Assembly (NCBI RefSeq): GCF_004296335.1
Contig: NZ_SGIU01000002.1
Span: 1,501,882-1,565,881 of the forward strand
Length of the DNA stretch: 64,000 nt
Source of the DNA: Flagellimonas allohymeniacidonis
GTDB taxonomy: Bacteria > Bacteroidota > Bacteroidia > Flavobacteriales > Flavobacteriaceae
Direction: 5' to 3'
Below are positions 8,157 to 15,904 of this stretch, piece after piece (the first letter of the stretch is position 1; every line of letters starts with the position of its first letter). A program made the translations under genes and the position numbers. The notes below the pieces were generated by a model. That model made no database searches and was not told the origin of the DNA. It saw only the letters and a program-made list of their open reading frames with translations.

Positions 8157-9425
8157 GTGACCTTAAAAAAGCTTTCCTTTTATTTCCTGTTTTTGGTTGG
8201 TATGATTGCCTTTGGGCAGCATGGTACGGTTACTTCGGTCAGTATTCAAGGCAATGAACGCACCAAGACAAGCTTTCTAGAAAAAATCATTGGATTAAAG
8301 TCAGGAATGCCCTTGGATTCCGCCGTAATTGATCAAGACATCTATAAATTGAAGCGATTGCCTTCTATATCCCATGCTTATGTTCAAGTGCAAGAAAGGG
8401 ACCTCGAGGGTGAGTATGATGTAGTGTATGGCATTGAGGAAAACTTCACACTGATTCCCTTTGCGAGTGTGTATACGTCCAATGATGATGAGTTTGCCTT
8501 CCGTATTGGACTGCAGGAATTCAATGCCTTTGGACAGAATATCACCCTAGGAGGATTTTATCAGCGTGATATTTTTGATTCTTTCGGGGCTCATATTCGA
8601 GCCCCCTATCTTTTGGGTAAAAAGTGGGGGCTTTCCTTTAGTTATCAAGACCTGACTACCCAAGAACCCGTTTTCTTGGAAGAGGGAACTGCGGATTACC
8701 GCTACAACAATGAATCTGTAGAGTTGTTGGCCCTTTACCAGCTTAATTTCAAGAACAGACTGGAGTTTGGTCTAAACTTGTTTACAGAGGACTATCAATA
8801 TCTTTTTGGGGTGACTTCCCCTGAGGTTCCCCAAAATCTGCGTGTGAACAAACATCTCTTAAAGTTGATCTATGATTATGATGGACTTCGGTATTATTAT
8901 CAGTACTTGGAAGGATTCCGAAGTACTTTAAATCTCCAGTATGTAAATAGCTCAGATATGCGCCTTCCTGAATTCTGGATTGGGTTTAATGACTTTTCCT
9001 ATTTCCATAGGGTAGGTTCAAAGGGAAACTGGGCCAGCAGATTGCGTTTGGGGCTTTCTAGCAACTTAGATACGCCATTTGCTCCCTTCGCAGTTGACAA
9101 TAACCTAAATATTAGAGGTGTTGGCAATACCATTGACAGAGGTACGGCAGCCATAGTTTTAAATACGGAATACCGGCATACCCTGATAGAGAAAAACTGG
9201 TTTGTACTGCAAAGCAATGTATTTATTGATGGCGGTACTTGGAGAAACCCTGGAGGCGATTTCGGTGATTTTGGAGATAGCCAAAACCTTAGGGTCTACC
9301 CAGGCGTGGGGGTCCGGTTCATTCACAAGCGAATTTTCAATGCCATTTTCAGAATCGACTACGGGCATGGCATTACCCAAGAAGCTTCAAGAGGTATTGT
9401 ATTTGGCATCGGTCAATATTTTTAA
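8157..9425 (+). CDS. Small BamA/Omp85-like outer-membrane protein with one POTRA
   Basis: A 422-residue protein starting at GTG (8157), with signal peptide ending near IAFGQ. Residues about 22-100 form one POTRA-like domain (VTSVSIQGNERTKTSFLEKI is its opening strand and helix). The remainder reads as a beta-barrel ending GIGQYF, with the barrel strand VRFIHKRIFNAIFRIDYG that resembles the last strands of Omp85 proteins. It is far shorter than BamA (five POTRAs, about 800 residues), so it is more likely an accessory or TpsB/TamA-like variant. A hairpin with 7-bp arms (8128-8150) lies just before the start and may affect initiation. Confidence 0.75.
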   Translation: MTLKKLSFYFLFLVGMIAFGQHGTVTSVSIQGNERTKTSFLEKIIGLKSGMPLDSAVIDQDIYKLKRLPSISHAYVQVQERDLEGEYDVVYGIEENFTLIPFASVYTSNDDEFAFRIGLQEFNAFGQNITLGGFYQRDIFDSFGAHIRAPYLLGKKWGLSFSYQDLTTQEPVFLEEGTADYRYNNESVELLALYQLNFKNRLEFGLNLFTEDYQYLFGVTSPEVPQNLRVNKHLLKLIYDYDGLRYYYQYLEGFRSTLNLQYVNSSDMRLPEFWIGFNDFSYFHRVGSKGNWASRLRLGLSSNLDTPFAPFAVDNNLNIRGVGNTIDRGTAAIVLNTEYRHTLIEKNWFVLQSNVFIDGGTWRNPGGDFGDFGDSQNLRVYPGVGVRFIHKRIFNAIFRIDYGHGITQEASRGIVFGIGQYF

Positions 9426-9504
9426 GTTTTTTATTCACAATCCGTTTTATAACCCCTTATTTTTCGGATATTTGTAAGGCACTCCCTTTTATTTTCAATG
9501 CTCT

Positions 9505-10449
9505 ATGCAAAGGATGATTTTTTTTGTCCTGTGGGTCTGTTTTTTCAACTACTCATGGGGGCAACAGAACAGCTACACCGTGATTGCAGAGTCGGGGGAT
9601 GGCATCTATTCCATTTTAAGGAAACAAGGAGTTGATCCGGTCAAATATTATCAAGCATTTATTGAACTCAACGAGGAAAACATAAAAGATGGGAGTTTTC
9701 TCTATGTAGGAAGGGAGTATCAGATTCCGTTTGCTCCAGATTCCTTTAAAAATAAAGCAATTCGAGTGACCCTTCCAGAGGAAGTGGAAGAACCTATTTT
9801 TGAAAGCGGACTAAATGCCTTGAACCGAAAAAGTAATCGACTTGGCAATGCTGTATATTATCTGATTACCGAAACCTCCGATTCCAGCGGAGACCGATTT
9901 ACGAAGCAAATTGGAGTCAATTTAGCTCGGGAACTGATGGTCCATGGGGCCACGGTATTTATTCTGGAGGACAAGAGGGAGAAGCATCCCAAAGAAAATG
10001 AGGAGGTGTTGGCAGACCAGAATGGGATGGGCGTATTTGTGGATGCCGTGAACAAACGGTTTTTGAAACACTCCGGAAAATATCAGCGCTTGTTGGTCAT
10101 CCGTTCCAACGGAACAATCCAGAATGGAAAAATAAATGTGGCGGTTTACCATCATGAAAAGAGCAAGGAAGGCCAAAGACTTGCAGCGAACATTGAGGAA
10201 ATCTTTAAACAGCACGGAGCAAACAACAAACGTTTCAAAGATGTGCAGACCGTCCTGGAAGATAAAAACAGCCTCTATTTGGCCAAGAATGTGTTGCCCG
10301 CGATCAGTCTACTTGACATTACAGGCAGTTCCCAATCTTCAAATCCAAAAGAAATTCAGGTTTCATCCAATCGGAATGCTTTTGCCCGATGGTTGACCAA
10401 CGGGATTATGAAGGATTATGCTGACCTTGATTTCGAGGACCAGGATTAA
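9505..10449 (+). CDS. Exported LysM protein with amidase_3-like, probably inactive, domain
   Basis: A 314-residue protein with a signal peptide ending near SWGQ. Residues about 23-72 read as a LysM unit (YTVIAESGDGIYSILRKQG to YVGREYQIP). The C-terminal part, from about residue 110, follows the order of an N-acetylmuramoyl-L-alanine amidase (amidase_3): first strand, long helix carrying GVNLARELMVHG, the strand LLVIRSNGT and a late strand ISLLDITGSS. The zinc-binding His/Glu/His positions of that family are not visible. It may bind peptidoglycan without cutting it. The assignment rests on pattern order only. Its stop overlaps the convergent gene's stop on the palindrome TTAA. Confidence 0.6.
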   Translation: MQRMIFFVLWVCFFNYSWGQQNSYTVIAESGDGIYSILRKQGVDPVKYYQAFIELNEENIKDGSFLYVGREYQIPFAPDSFKNKAIRVTLPEEVEEPIFESGLNALNRKSNRLGNAVYYLITETSDSSGDRFTKQIGVNLARELMVHGATVFILEDKREKHPKENEEVLADQNGMGVFVDAVNKRFLKHSGKYQRLLVIRSNGTIQNGKINVAVYHHEKSKEGQRLAANIEEIFKQHGANNKRFKDVQTVLEDKNSLYLAKNVLPAISLLDITGSSQSSNPKEIQVSSNRNAFARWLTNGIMKDYADLDFEDQD

Positions 10450-11351
10450 AGTCCTTCCAAAACTGTAGCTCCCTCAGGTATATTGAAATGATCTGCTTCC
10501 AAACTTGGGTCGAAGGCAACATCCGATAGCTTTATATTGGTGATATGCTCACCGGCTGTCTCATCTTCAGTCAACCAATACGTCCTATAATTTGCAGGAA
10601 ATGTTATTCCTTCCACAACTTGTTTTCCTGACAGTTCCATCAATTTTTCGGGGAGATGCTTTCCTTTTTCGAAATATCCTGGGTAGGAAACGATATAACG
10701 GATGACACGAAGCTGCTTGGTTTCGGCATCCAAATACAGCACATAGTAATCGTCAGGGGCATCACCGGTGCCCTCATCAAAAGAAACTTTGACCACATTA
10801 TACGATCGGCCCTTAAATCTTTTCTGGGGGAGTAGTTCAAGATTGACGCCTGTTCCATCCAATACAAAGGGCTGTGCCATAAAGAAATAGGGGGTCAAGG
10901 ACCAAAAACGGGTATTATATGGAAAGGTCGTGCTGTCCTTTGCGATGGTCCAAGCTTTCTTGCCATCCCAGCCATATTGGGAGGTAGAATCTCCCACTTG
11001 ATAGTGTCGGGCCCTACTGGACCAAGGGTCAATTACTTGATAGGTGTCCCGGGGTGTGCCGCCATCAAGGGGCTGATAGTTAAATCGAAAAGACACGGCT
11101 CCGTTTTTATACCATCTTTCAAGCCCTCCATGGGCTTCCATGGCATCCCAGATGACCTTTCCAGATTCGGAACCAGTAAGTCTGCTATGGGCTTTTGCCA
11201 CCCTGTTGGCTATCCAACTATCGGGAACCATAACGGTTTCTTTTTGCGATTTCTGAACGGAAATGGGTACAACTTCCTCTTTTTTAGTTTGCTTACAGCT
11301 AGAAGCTAGAAGAACCAAAGTGCAGAATGTGGTCCATACGATATTTCTCAT
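10446..11351 (-). CDS. Lipoprotein of unknown function downstream of arsenosugar-type genes
   Basis: A 301-residue lipoprotein (lipobox LLASSCKQ). The mature part has AHGGLERW near residue 93 and many beta-strand-like segments (for example YYVLYLDAETKQLRVIRYIV), a pattern seen in LolA/LolB-like or DUF6503-like Bacteroidota proteins. I cannot assign a function. It is the last gene of the unit DUF547, TIGR04283 glycosyltransferase, this gene; it follows the glycosyltransferase by 9 bases, so it may serve that pathway or be carried along. Confidence 0.7.
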   Translation of the reverse strand: MRNIVWTTFCTLVLLASSCKQTKKEEVVPISVQKSQKETVMVPDSWIANRVAKAHSRLTGSESGKVIWDAMEAHGGLERWYKNGAVSFRFNYQPLDGGTPRDTYQVIDPWSSRARHYQVGDSTSQYGWDGKKAWTIAKDSTTFPYNTRFWSLTPYFFMAQPFVLDGTGVNLELLPQKRFKGRSYNVVKVSFDEGTGDAPDDYYVLYLDAETKQLRVIRYIVSYPGYFEKGKHLPEKLMELSGKQVVEGITFPANYRTYWLTEDETAGEHITNIKLSDVAFDPSLEADHFNIPEGATVLEGL

Positions 11352-11360
11352 GATAGTAAT

Positions 11361-12065
11361 TTAGGTCAATAGATGTTTGTAATAGTAGCGATATAATTCG
11401 TCAGGGCCAGCACCCAGATAATTTTTAACGTGAATCATTCCAAAATGGAATTGAACCCGAAGCCAACCTTTTTCTCTGTATTTCCGGGCTGAAGTGATAA
11501 CGTGATGCGGCAATACCTTGAATTTGGTATGATGGTACAGCCGTCGAATAAACTCTGTATCCTCATAAATGAGATACTGTTCATTGAAGCCTTGAGTCTT
11601 TTCAAAAAGTTCTTTTTTGATGAACAATGATTGGTCACCTCCCCTGCACAGAGAATGGTTGATACGGGATAGCCATGCAAAAAATCGAAGTATAGGGTTT
11701 TTGGAATCGAACTTCATTCGAAAACAGCCTGACTGGTAGCCTTCGCCAATGGCCTTTAAAACAATCCTATCAAAATGTTTTGGTGGAAAGGTGTCGGCAT
11801 GCAGAAAGTAGAGAATTTCTCCGGTGGCATGTTTTGCCCCCGTATTCATCTGTCGCGCCCTACCTTTTTTTGAAGAAATTACCGTGGCCTTATTTTTTGT
11901 GGCAATTTTAATGGTTTCATCTCTGCTACCGCCATCGACACAGATAATTTCTGCGATGAAATCCTGGTCACTGGTTTGGCCAAGATGCTCCAAAACTTTG
12001 CCTAGACCGGCCTCCTCGTTGAGCACGGGAATTATGATGCTGATTTTCGGACTATTTGGCTTCAT
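11361..12065 (-). CDS. TIGR04283-type glycosyltransferase of arsenosugar clusters
   Basis: A 234-residue GT2 enzyme: IIPVLNEEAGL at the start, CVDGGSRDET near residue 43, the metal site LHADTFPP near residue 92 and a late arginine-rich segment (YEDTEFIRRLY). This matches the family first named rSAM/selenodomain-associated transferase 2 and now tied to arsenosugar biosynthesis. In that model it acts on the arsenic-containing ribose after adenine is removed, adding or shaping the aglycone; the exact step is not proven. Its start overlaps the end of the DUF547 gene by 14 bases. The partner TIGR04282 protein is encoded at 14684-15343. Confidence 0.85.
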   Translation of the reverse strand: MKPNSPKISIIIPVLNEEAGLGKVLEHLGQTSDQDFIAEIICVDGGSRDETIKIATKNKATVISSKKGRARQMNTGAKHATGEILYFLHADTFPPKHFDRIVLKAIGEGYQSGCFRMKFDSKNPILRFFAWLSRINHSLCRGGDQSLFIKKELFEKTQGFNEQYLIYEDTEFIRRLYHHTKFKVLPHHVITSARKYREKGWLRVQFHFGMIHVKNYLGAGPDELYRYYYKHLLT

Positions 12066-12831
12066 TTAAACTCCAATCATATTCCAAATAATCAATATCC
12101 GCGTCTTTCGCTACTGGATTGTTCAAATAGGTGTTGATATACTCCAAGAGGGATTTTCTCTCTGTAAAATCGCCTTTGTACCATTTAAAGATTCTTGAGA
12201 GTTCGGCCTTTCCTTTTTGAAATCTGTTTCTTTTGGTGTCGTTGATAAAATCAACTGCTGTTTTCGAAAGCAAGCGTTCCATGCTTTGGGCAGTGAAGGC
12301 ACTATTCAACAGTTTTGGGCAGGAATAAGAGGCGCAATTAATGGCAAAATGGATACGGGGTTCATCCATTTTCCGAAGTATTTTGTGCTCAATATCATTG
12401 AGGGAAGTCAGCTTGCTTCCCACCTTTATCCAGTCTCTTTTCCATCGATTTGGAATATCCTTTATACTTATAATAGGGTAATGGTCAACTATTAGCTTTA
12501 CCGTGGCAGCATTGTATAAATTGATGTAATAGGCCAGTTTTTCATTTTTTCCCCAGTCCTTCGCTGGAGGGTTTTCCGCAAGAAAATCCAAATACGCTTG
12601 TAAACTTTGGACGTTCTCTTTTAATCCACCGTAGTTCACATTACCCTCATCATCCACATACTTCTTCAACAAATCACCCCAGACTGAATGATCTAGCGTT
12701 TGTATCTCACTTTGTGGAATCCGTTCAGCATGGAAAGATTGTTTATGATTTGGAGTTAAAGATGTTTGCGTAGCGCCCCTACACGATATTAAGACCGTAA
12801 AAATGAGTAGGTAATTCAAAGGGCTTTTCAT
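12052..12831 (-). CDS. DUF547 lipoprotein within the arsenosugar-type cluster
   Basis: The start chosen is the ATG at 12831 (259 residues); a TTG five codons upstream is less likely. It has a lipobox (LLIFTVLISCRG). The body has the same blocks as the other DUF547 protein in the window: YYINLYNAATVKLIV, SLNDIEHKILR, CASYSCPK, FKWYKGDF and the ending YDWSLNE. Function is not established; in Bacteroidota DUF547 genes often sit with arsenosugar-type genes, which suggests a role in handling arsenic or a linked redox step in the periplasm. A strong terminator (12894-12922) lies between it and the upstream ArsM gene. Confidence 0.85.
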   Translation of the reverse strand: MKSPLNYLLIFTVLISCRGATQTSLTPNHKQSFHAERIPQSEIQTLDHSVWGDLLKKYVDDEGNVNYGGLKENVQSLQAYLDFLAENPPAKDWGKNEKLAYYINLYNAATVKLIVDHYPIISIKDIPNRWKRDWIKVGSKLTSLNDIEHKILRKMDEPRIHFAINCASYSCPKLLNSAFTAQSMERLLSKTAVDFINDTKRNRFQKGKAELSRIFKWYKGDFTERKSLLEYINTYLNNPVAKDADIDYLEYDWSLNEAK

Positions 12832-12893
12832 AGCTATTTTTCGCAATGCTTTCTAAAGAAAGTCTCAAAAACAAGCAAAAACTTTCAATGGTT

Positions 12894-12922
12894 AAAAAAA
12901 AAAGGATGCTTAACAGCATCCT
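12894..12922 (-). terminator. Intrinsic terminator overlapping the 3' end of arsM
   Basis: On the minus strand the hairpin AGGATGC-(6)-GCATCCT (12922-12916 with 12909-12903) is followed by ten T residues. The upstream arm carries the last codons of ArsM (Gly-Cys-Cys) and the loop holds its stop codon. It probably ends the rhodanese-TIGR04282-pnp-arsM transcript. Confidence 0.85.
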
Positions 12923-13875
12923 CCCCCATCGTAGTGCCAAGTACTTTCGCTAACATGAATTTCATCAGAAGCCTTTCCTAGCGCAGCTGCAGTTTTATCA
13001 CATACCGCCAAAGGCTGATTTTGCAACAACACATGCCCCTTGTTGTCATCAAAGTATTCTTCACCGCCATAATAAATGGCTGTTTTACCCGTAAAAACGC
13101 AAGGGCCATCCTCGGGCATGGGATCTTTTATGGCAGCAATTTCGATAGATTCAATATGAATCAGCTCATCTGTTGGATAGTGGTTGGGAGACAGCACTCG
13201 ATACGATTTTCTCGCCCTAATCTCAATGGTGCCAAAACCTGCATCGGTCAAAAACTTTACATAATCCCTGATCGGAATACTTCCACTTAAACAAAGTGCC
13301 CTTAAACGGTCATCATTCCGAAGCTCATCATTCATGGGTTGCTCGCAGGTTGGGTCACTCATTACCAATCTTCCATGAGGTTTAAGTACGCGGTACATTT
13401 CGGCGACCGCTTTTTTCAGGTCCTCCATCTTAAAAATATTGAAGAGACAGTTTTGTGCCGCTACATCGATGCTCTCGTCCTCAACAGGGAGGTTTAGGGC
13501 ATCGCCCTTGACCAAATTAACAAATTCACTTTTGAACCAATCGTTTTCTTCCTCGGCGATTTTAAAGTTATTTTTTGATGCTTCCAGCATTTCATCCACA
13601 GAATCTACTCCGGTAATACCCCCTTTTTGCCTTGAAAAGTAAGCGAACTGAAGAAGCTCCATGCCTCCGCCAACACCAACATAAAGCACTTTGGGGTTAT
13701 CAATCAAATCTTGGGCAGAAACCGTACTCCCACAGCCATAGTTCATTTCCTGCATGATTTTGGGAATGGAAAGTCCGGGAAATTGCCAGATTGGATTGGT
13801 GGTGCAACAAAGTCCGACATCGGGGGTAAGTGCGGCCTCTTTGTAGAGGTCCTGCGTAGCATCTAAATAACTCAT
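12910..13875 (-). CDS. arsM: ArsM-type arsenite methyltransferase of arsenosugar clusters
   Basis: A 321-residue SAM-dependent methyltransferase. The SAM motif I is VLYVGVGGGMELLQ near residue 69; motif around MYRVLKPHGRLVMSDP near residue 163 is typical of class I enzymes. It is cysteine-rich: GLCCTTNP near residue 21, NYGCGS near 46, CLFNIF near 139, and a vicinal pair at the C-terminus (GGGCC), suiting trivalent arsenic binding. This layout matches the Bacteroidota arsenosugar-associated ArsM rather than the canonical resistance enzyme. It would methylate arsenite to dimethylarsenical in the cytoplasm. It overlaps the pnp stop by 4 bases (ATGA), so it is translationally coupled. Confidence 0.85.
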   Translation of the reverse strand: MSYLDATQDLYKEAALTPDVGLCCTTNPIWQFPGLSIPKIMQEMNYGCGSTVSAQDLIDNPKVLYVGVGGGMELLQFAYFSRQKGGITGVDSVDEMLEASKNNFKIAEEENDWFKSEFVNLVKGDALNLPVEDESIDVAAQNCLFNIFKMEDLKKAVAEMYRVLKPHGRLVMSDPTCEQPMNDELRNDDRLRALCLSGSIPIRDYVKFLTDAGFGTIEIRARKSYRVLSPNHYPTDELIHIESIEIAAIKDPMPEDGPCVFTGKTAIYYGGEEYFDDNKGHVLLQNQPLAVCDKTAAALGKASDEIHVSESTWHYDGGGCC

Positions 13876-14687
13876 ATTTCTTTTATTAGTTCTTTGAACA
13901 ATTGGATCATTTTAGGTTCCGTCTTCCCAGCAATCTCGATAATCTCTTGAATGTTAATAGGTTGAAGATTGTCAGGGTCACATTCATCGGTCAAAACCGA
14001 TACGGCTATAATAGGTAGTCGCAATTGATTGGCAACAATTACTTCGGGAACCGTACTCATTCCAACAGCATCGGCACCCAAAATTTTAAGCATGCGATAT
14101 TCGGCCTTGGTTTCCAGTTGAGGTCCTACCACCGAAACGTATACTCCTTTTTGCAATGTAATTCCCTCTTTCTGGGCGATAGCCTCCACTTTTTTCCGCA
14201 TTTCGAGGTCATATGGTTCACTCATATCCACAAAACGGTCACCAAATTCCACTACATTTTTAAAGGCCAAAGGAGAACCACCCTGAAGATTGATATGATC
14301 TTCAATCAGCATGATATCCCCTTTCTTGAAATCGAGATTGATGGCCCCCGCCGCATTGGAAACAAACAGCTTTTTTATGCCAAGTCCGTGCATTACACGG
14401 ATGGGATAGGTAATATCTAGGAAATCATAACCTTCATACAAATGGAACCGCCCTTGCATCACCACCACTTTTTTTCCTGAAATGGTGCCATAAATGAGTT
14501 TTCCTGAATGAAACTCAACAGTCGCCAGCGGAAAATAGGGAATATGGTTGTAGTGAGCTTCGATGGGATTTTCGATTTCACTGACTAACTGCCCCAGACC
14601 GGTGCCCAAGATGATACCTATTTCAGGGGATTCAAATCCTCTTTTGTTTAAATACTCCAGTGATTCTTCGACTTGTTTTTTGGTCAT
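13872..14687 (-). CDS. Purine nucleoside phosphorylase, trimeric type, in arsenosugar-type operon
   Basis: A 271-residue PNP/MTAP-family enzyme: phosphate loop GIILGTGLGQ (from residue 24), GRFHLYEGY (79-87), VSNAAGAIN (109-117), GPQLETKAEYRML (188-200, with the purine-contacting E192) and VGMSTVPEV (208-216). The base-selecting Asn of 6-oxopurine PNPs is here D234 (VLTDECDP), as in adenine-using MTAP enzymes. In the arsenosugar pathway a nucleosidase step removes adenine from the arsenical adenosine adduct, which such an enzyme could perform. General purine salvage is the alternative. It overlaps both neighbours by 4 bases. Confidence 0.85.
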   Translation of the reverse strand: MTKKQVEESLEYLNKRGFESPEIGIILGTGLGQLVSEIENPIEAHYNHIPYFPLATVEFHSGKLIYGTISGKKVVVMQGRFHLYEGYDFLDITYPIRVMHGLGIKKLFVSNAAGAINLDFKKGDIMLIEDHINLQGGSPLAFKNVVEFGDRFVDMSEPYDLEMRKKVEAIAQKEGITLQKGVYVSVVGPQLETKAEYRMLKILGADAVGMSTVPEVIVANQLRLPIIAVSVLTDECDPDNLQPINIQEIIEIAGKTEPKMIQLFKELIKEI

Positions 14688-15343
14688 TCTGTAATATGGG
14701 TTAAAAAGGGTTTAAAAACTGCAATATCCTTTATGTCTTCGTAGAGGTCAACATCATTTTTTTCGGGTAAAAGACATACCGATTCTTGTTTCAGGTCATC
14801 CAAAGTATCGCTAAGAACGGTTTCCTGGCCCCAAGCTTTATTTTGAAATACCTTCTCGTTCAATTGGTTCATACCAAGCAGATAATATCCACCATCTTCG
14901 GCTGGTCCTACCACATAATCGTGCTGATCTAGTTGTGCAAATACATTCTCCAAATCCGATTGCGAAAGATCGTACATATCACTTCCAATGATAATGATTT
15001 TTTCAAAACCTAAAGCAAAACCTTCATTGAAGGCATTCAGCATTCTTGATCCCAAATCGGGTCCCTCTTGCAGTTTTTTCTGATAAGTTGAGTTGTCCCA
15101 AATATCATTTTCCCAAATAGTTTCTGAGTAAAAAACGTGTTTTTCGGCGGCCAGTTCCTTTGTAAAGGAAACAGTATGGTTTAGAAGGAATTTATAAACG
15201 TCGAGTGCAGCTTCTTCCCCAATTTTTGCGGCCAAACGCGTTTTGCATTTTCCGAGTTCGGGATTACGGGTAAAAATAAGAAGTAGGTTATGGTTCCTTG
15301 GGCTCAAGTGTTTCGGTATTGAATGAATAAATCTTCTCGGCAT
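14684..15343 (-). CDS. TIGR04282-type CofC-like transferase of arsenosugar clusters
   Basis: A protein of 219 residues from the first ATG (15343), with a nucleotidyltransferase-like fold: LLLIFTRNPELGKCKTRLA near the start, GSDMYDLS near residue 114 and GPAEDGGYYLLGMN near residue 145. This is the family first named rSAM/selenodomain-associated transferase 1, now tied to arsenosugar biosynthesis. Its step is not proven. The ATG lies 56 bases inside the rhodanese gene, and the family usually starts close to the LLLIFTRNP strand, so a TTG near 15309 may be the real start. It overlaps pnp by 4 bases. Confidence 0.8.
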   Translation of the reverse strand: MPRRFIHSIPKHLSPRNHNLLLIFTRNPELGKCKTRLAAKIGEEAALDVYKFLLNHTVSFTKELAAEKHVFYSETIWENDIWDNSTYQKKLQEGPDLGSRMLNAFNEGFALGFEKIIIIGSDMYDLSQSDLENVFAQLDQHDYVVGPAEDGGYYLLGMNQLNEKVFQNKAWGQETVLSDTLDDLKQESVCLLPEKNDVDLYEDIKDIAVFKPFLTHITE

Positions 15344-15815
15344 TGGTCAGGAGTTTCCCCCAAAACTTACTGTAAGCATGAACCTTTTGTGTTTCTTTTT
15401 GCAAGCTATTGTAAACGGGATGCCCTTCGTTTTTCCATTGGAAAATTCCTCCGTAGAGGTTTTTTACATTGCTATATCCTGCTTCCTTAAGCTGTTCTCC
15501 AATATCCTCAGATCTCACTCCAACAGAGCAGTACACTACAATGGGAGTATTTTTATTGGGTACAATCGATTTCACTCTGCTCAAATCAAAATCTTCATAT
15601 CCTACCCATTGCGCATCTTTTAAATGACTGGTAGCGAATTCCTCTTTTTCACGGGTATCGAGCAAAAAAGCTCCTTTGTGTCCTGCTAGGGTTTCCGGAA
15701 AGATGTATTCAACTGAGCCCGAATTGAATCGATCTAATACCTCGGGTATGCTCGACTGGGTCCACGCCCTAAGGATCAGTAACGAGAAAAGAGCAAATAA
15801 GATTACATATCGCAT
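15288..15815 (-). CDS. Exported rhodanese-like protein
   Basis: A 175-residue protein with an N-terminal signal peptide (ILFALFSLLILRAW, then TQ). It has one rhodanese domain: the first half holds LLDTREKEEF, and the active loop is VVYCSVGVRSEDI with Cys near residue 97. Rhodaneses transfer sulphur or carry a redox-active Cys; this loop could also bind or reduce arsenicals, and arsenate reductases of this fold exist, but nothing shows that here. It is first in the operon rhodanese-TIGR04282-pnp-arsM. Confidence 0.8.
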   Translation of the reverse strand: MRYVILFALFSLLILRAWTQSSIPEVLDRFNSGSVEYIFPETLAGHKGAFLLDTREKEEFATSHLKDAQWVGYEDFDLSRVKSIVPNKNTPIVVYCSVGVRSEDIGEQLKEAGYSNVKNLYGGIFQWKNEGHPVYNSLQKETQKVHAYSKFWGKLLTNAEKIYSFNTETLEPKEP

Positions 15816-15904
15816 GAGTCAAAAATAACAAGTTAGGCGGGATTAATTGAAGGGGTGCAAAACAATTATGATTATCTTAAACTCTAAATTTTGCAAAAAC
15901 CCCA

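Noticed and set aside
10446..15815. A complete arsenosugar pathway
   Set aside because: ArsS is not in the window, so completeness cannot be claimed.
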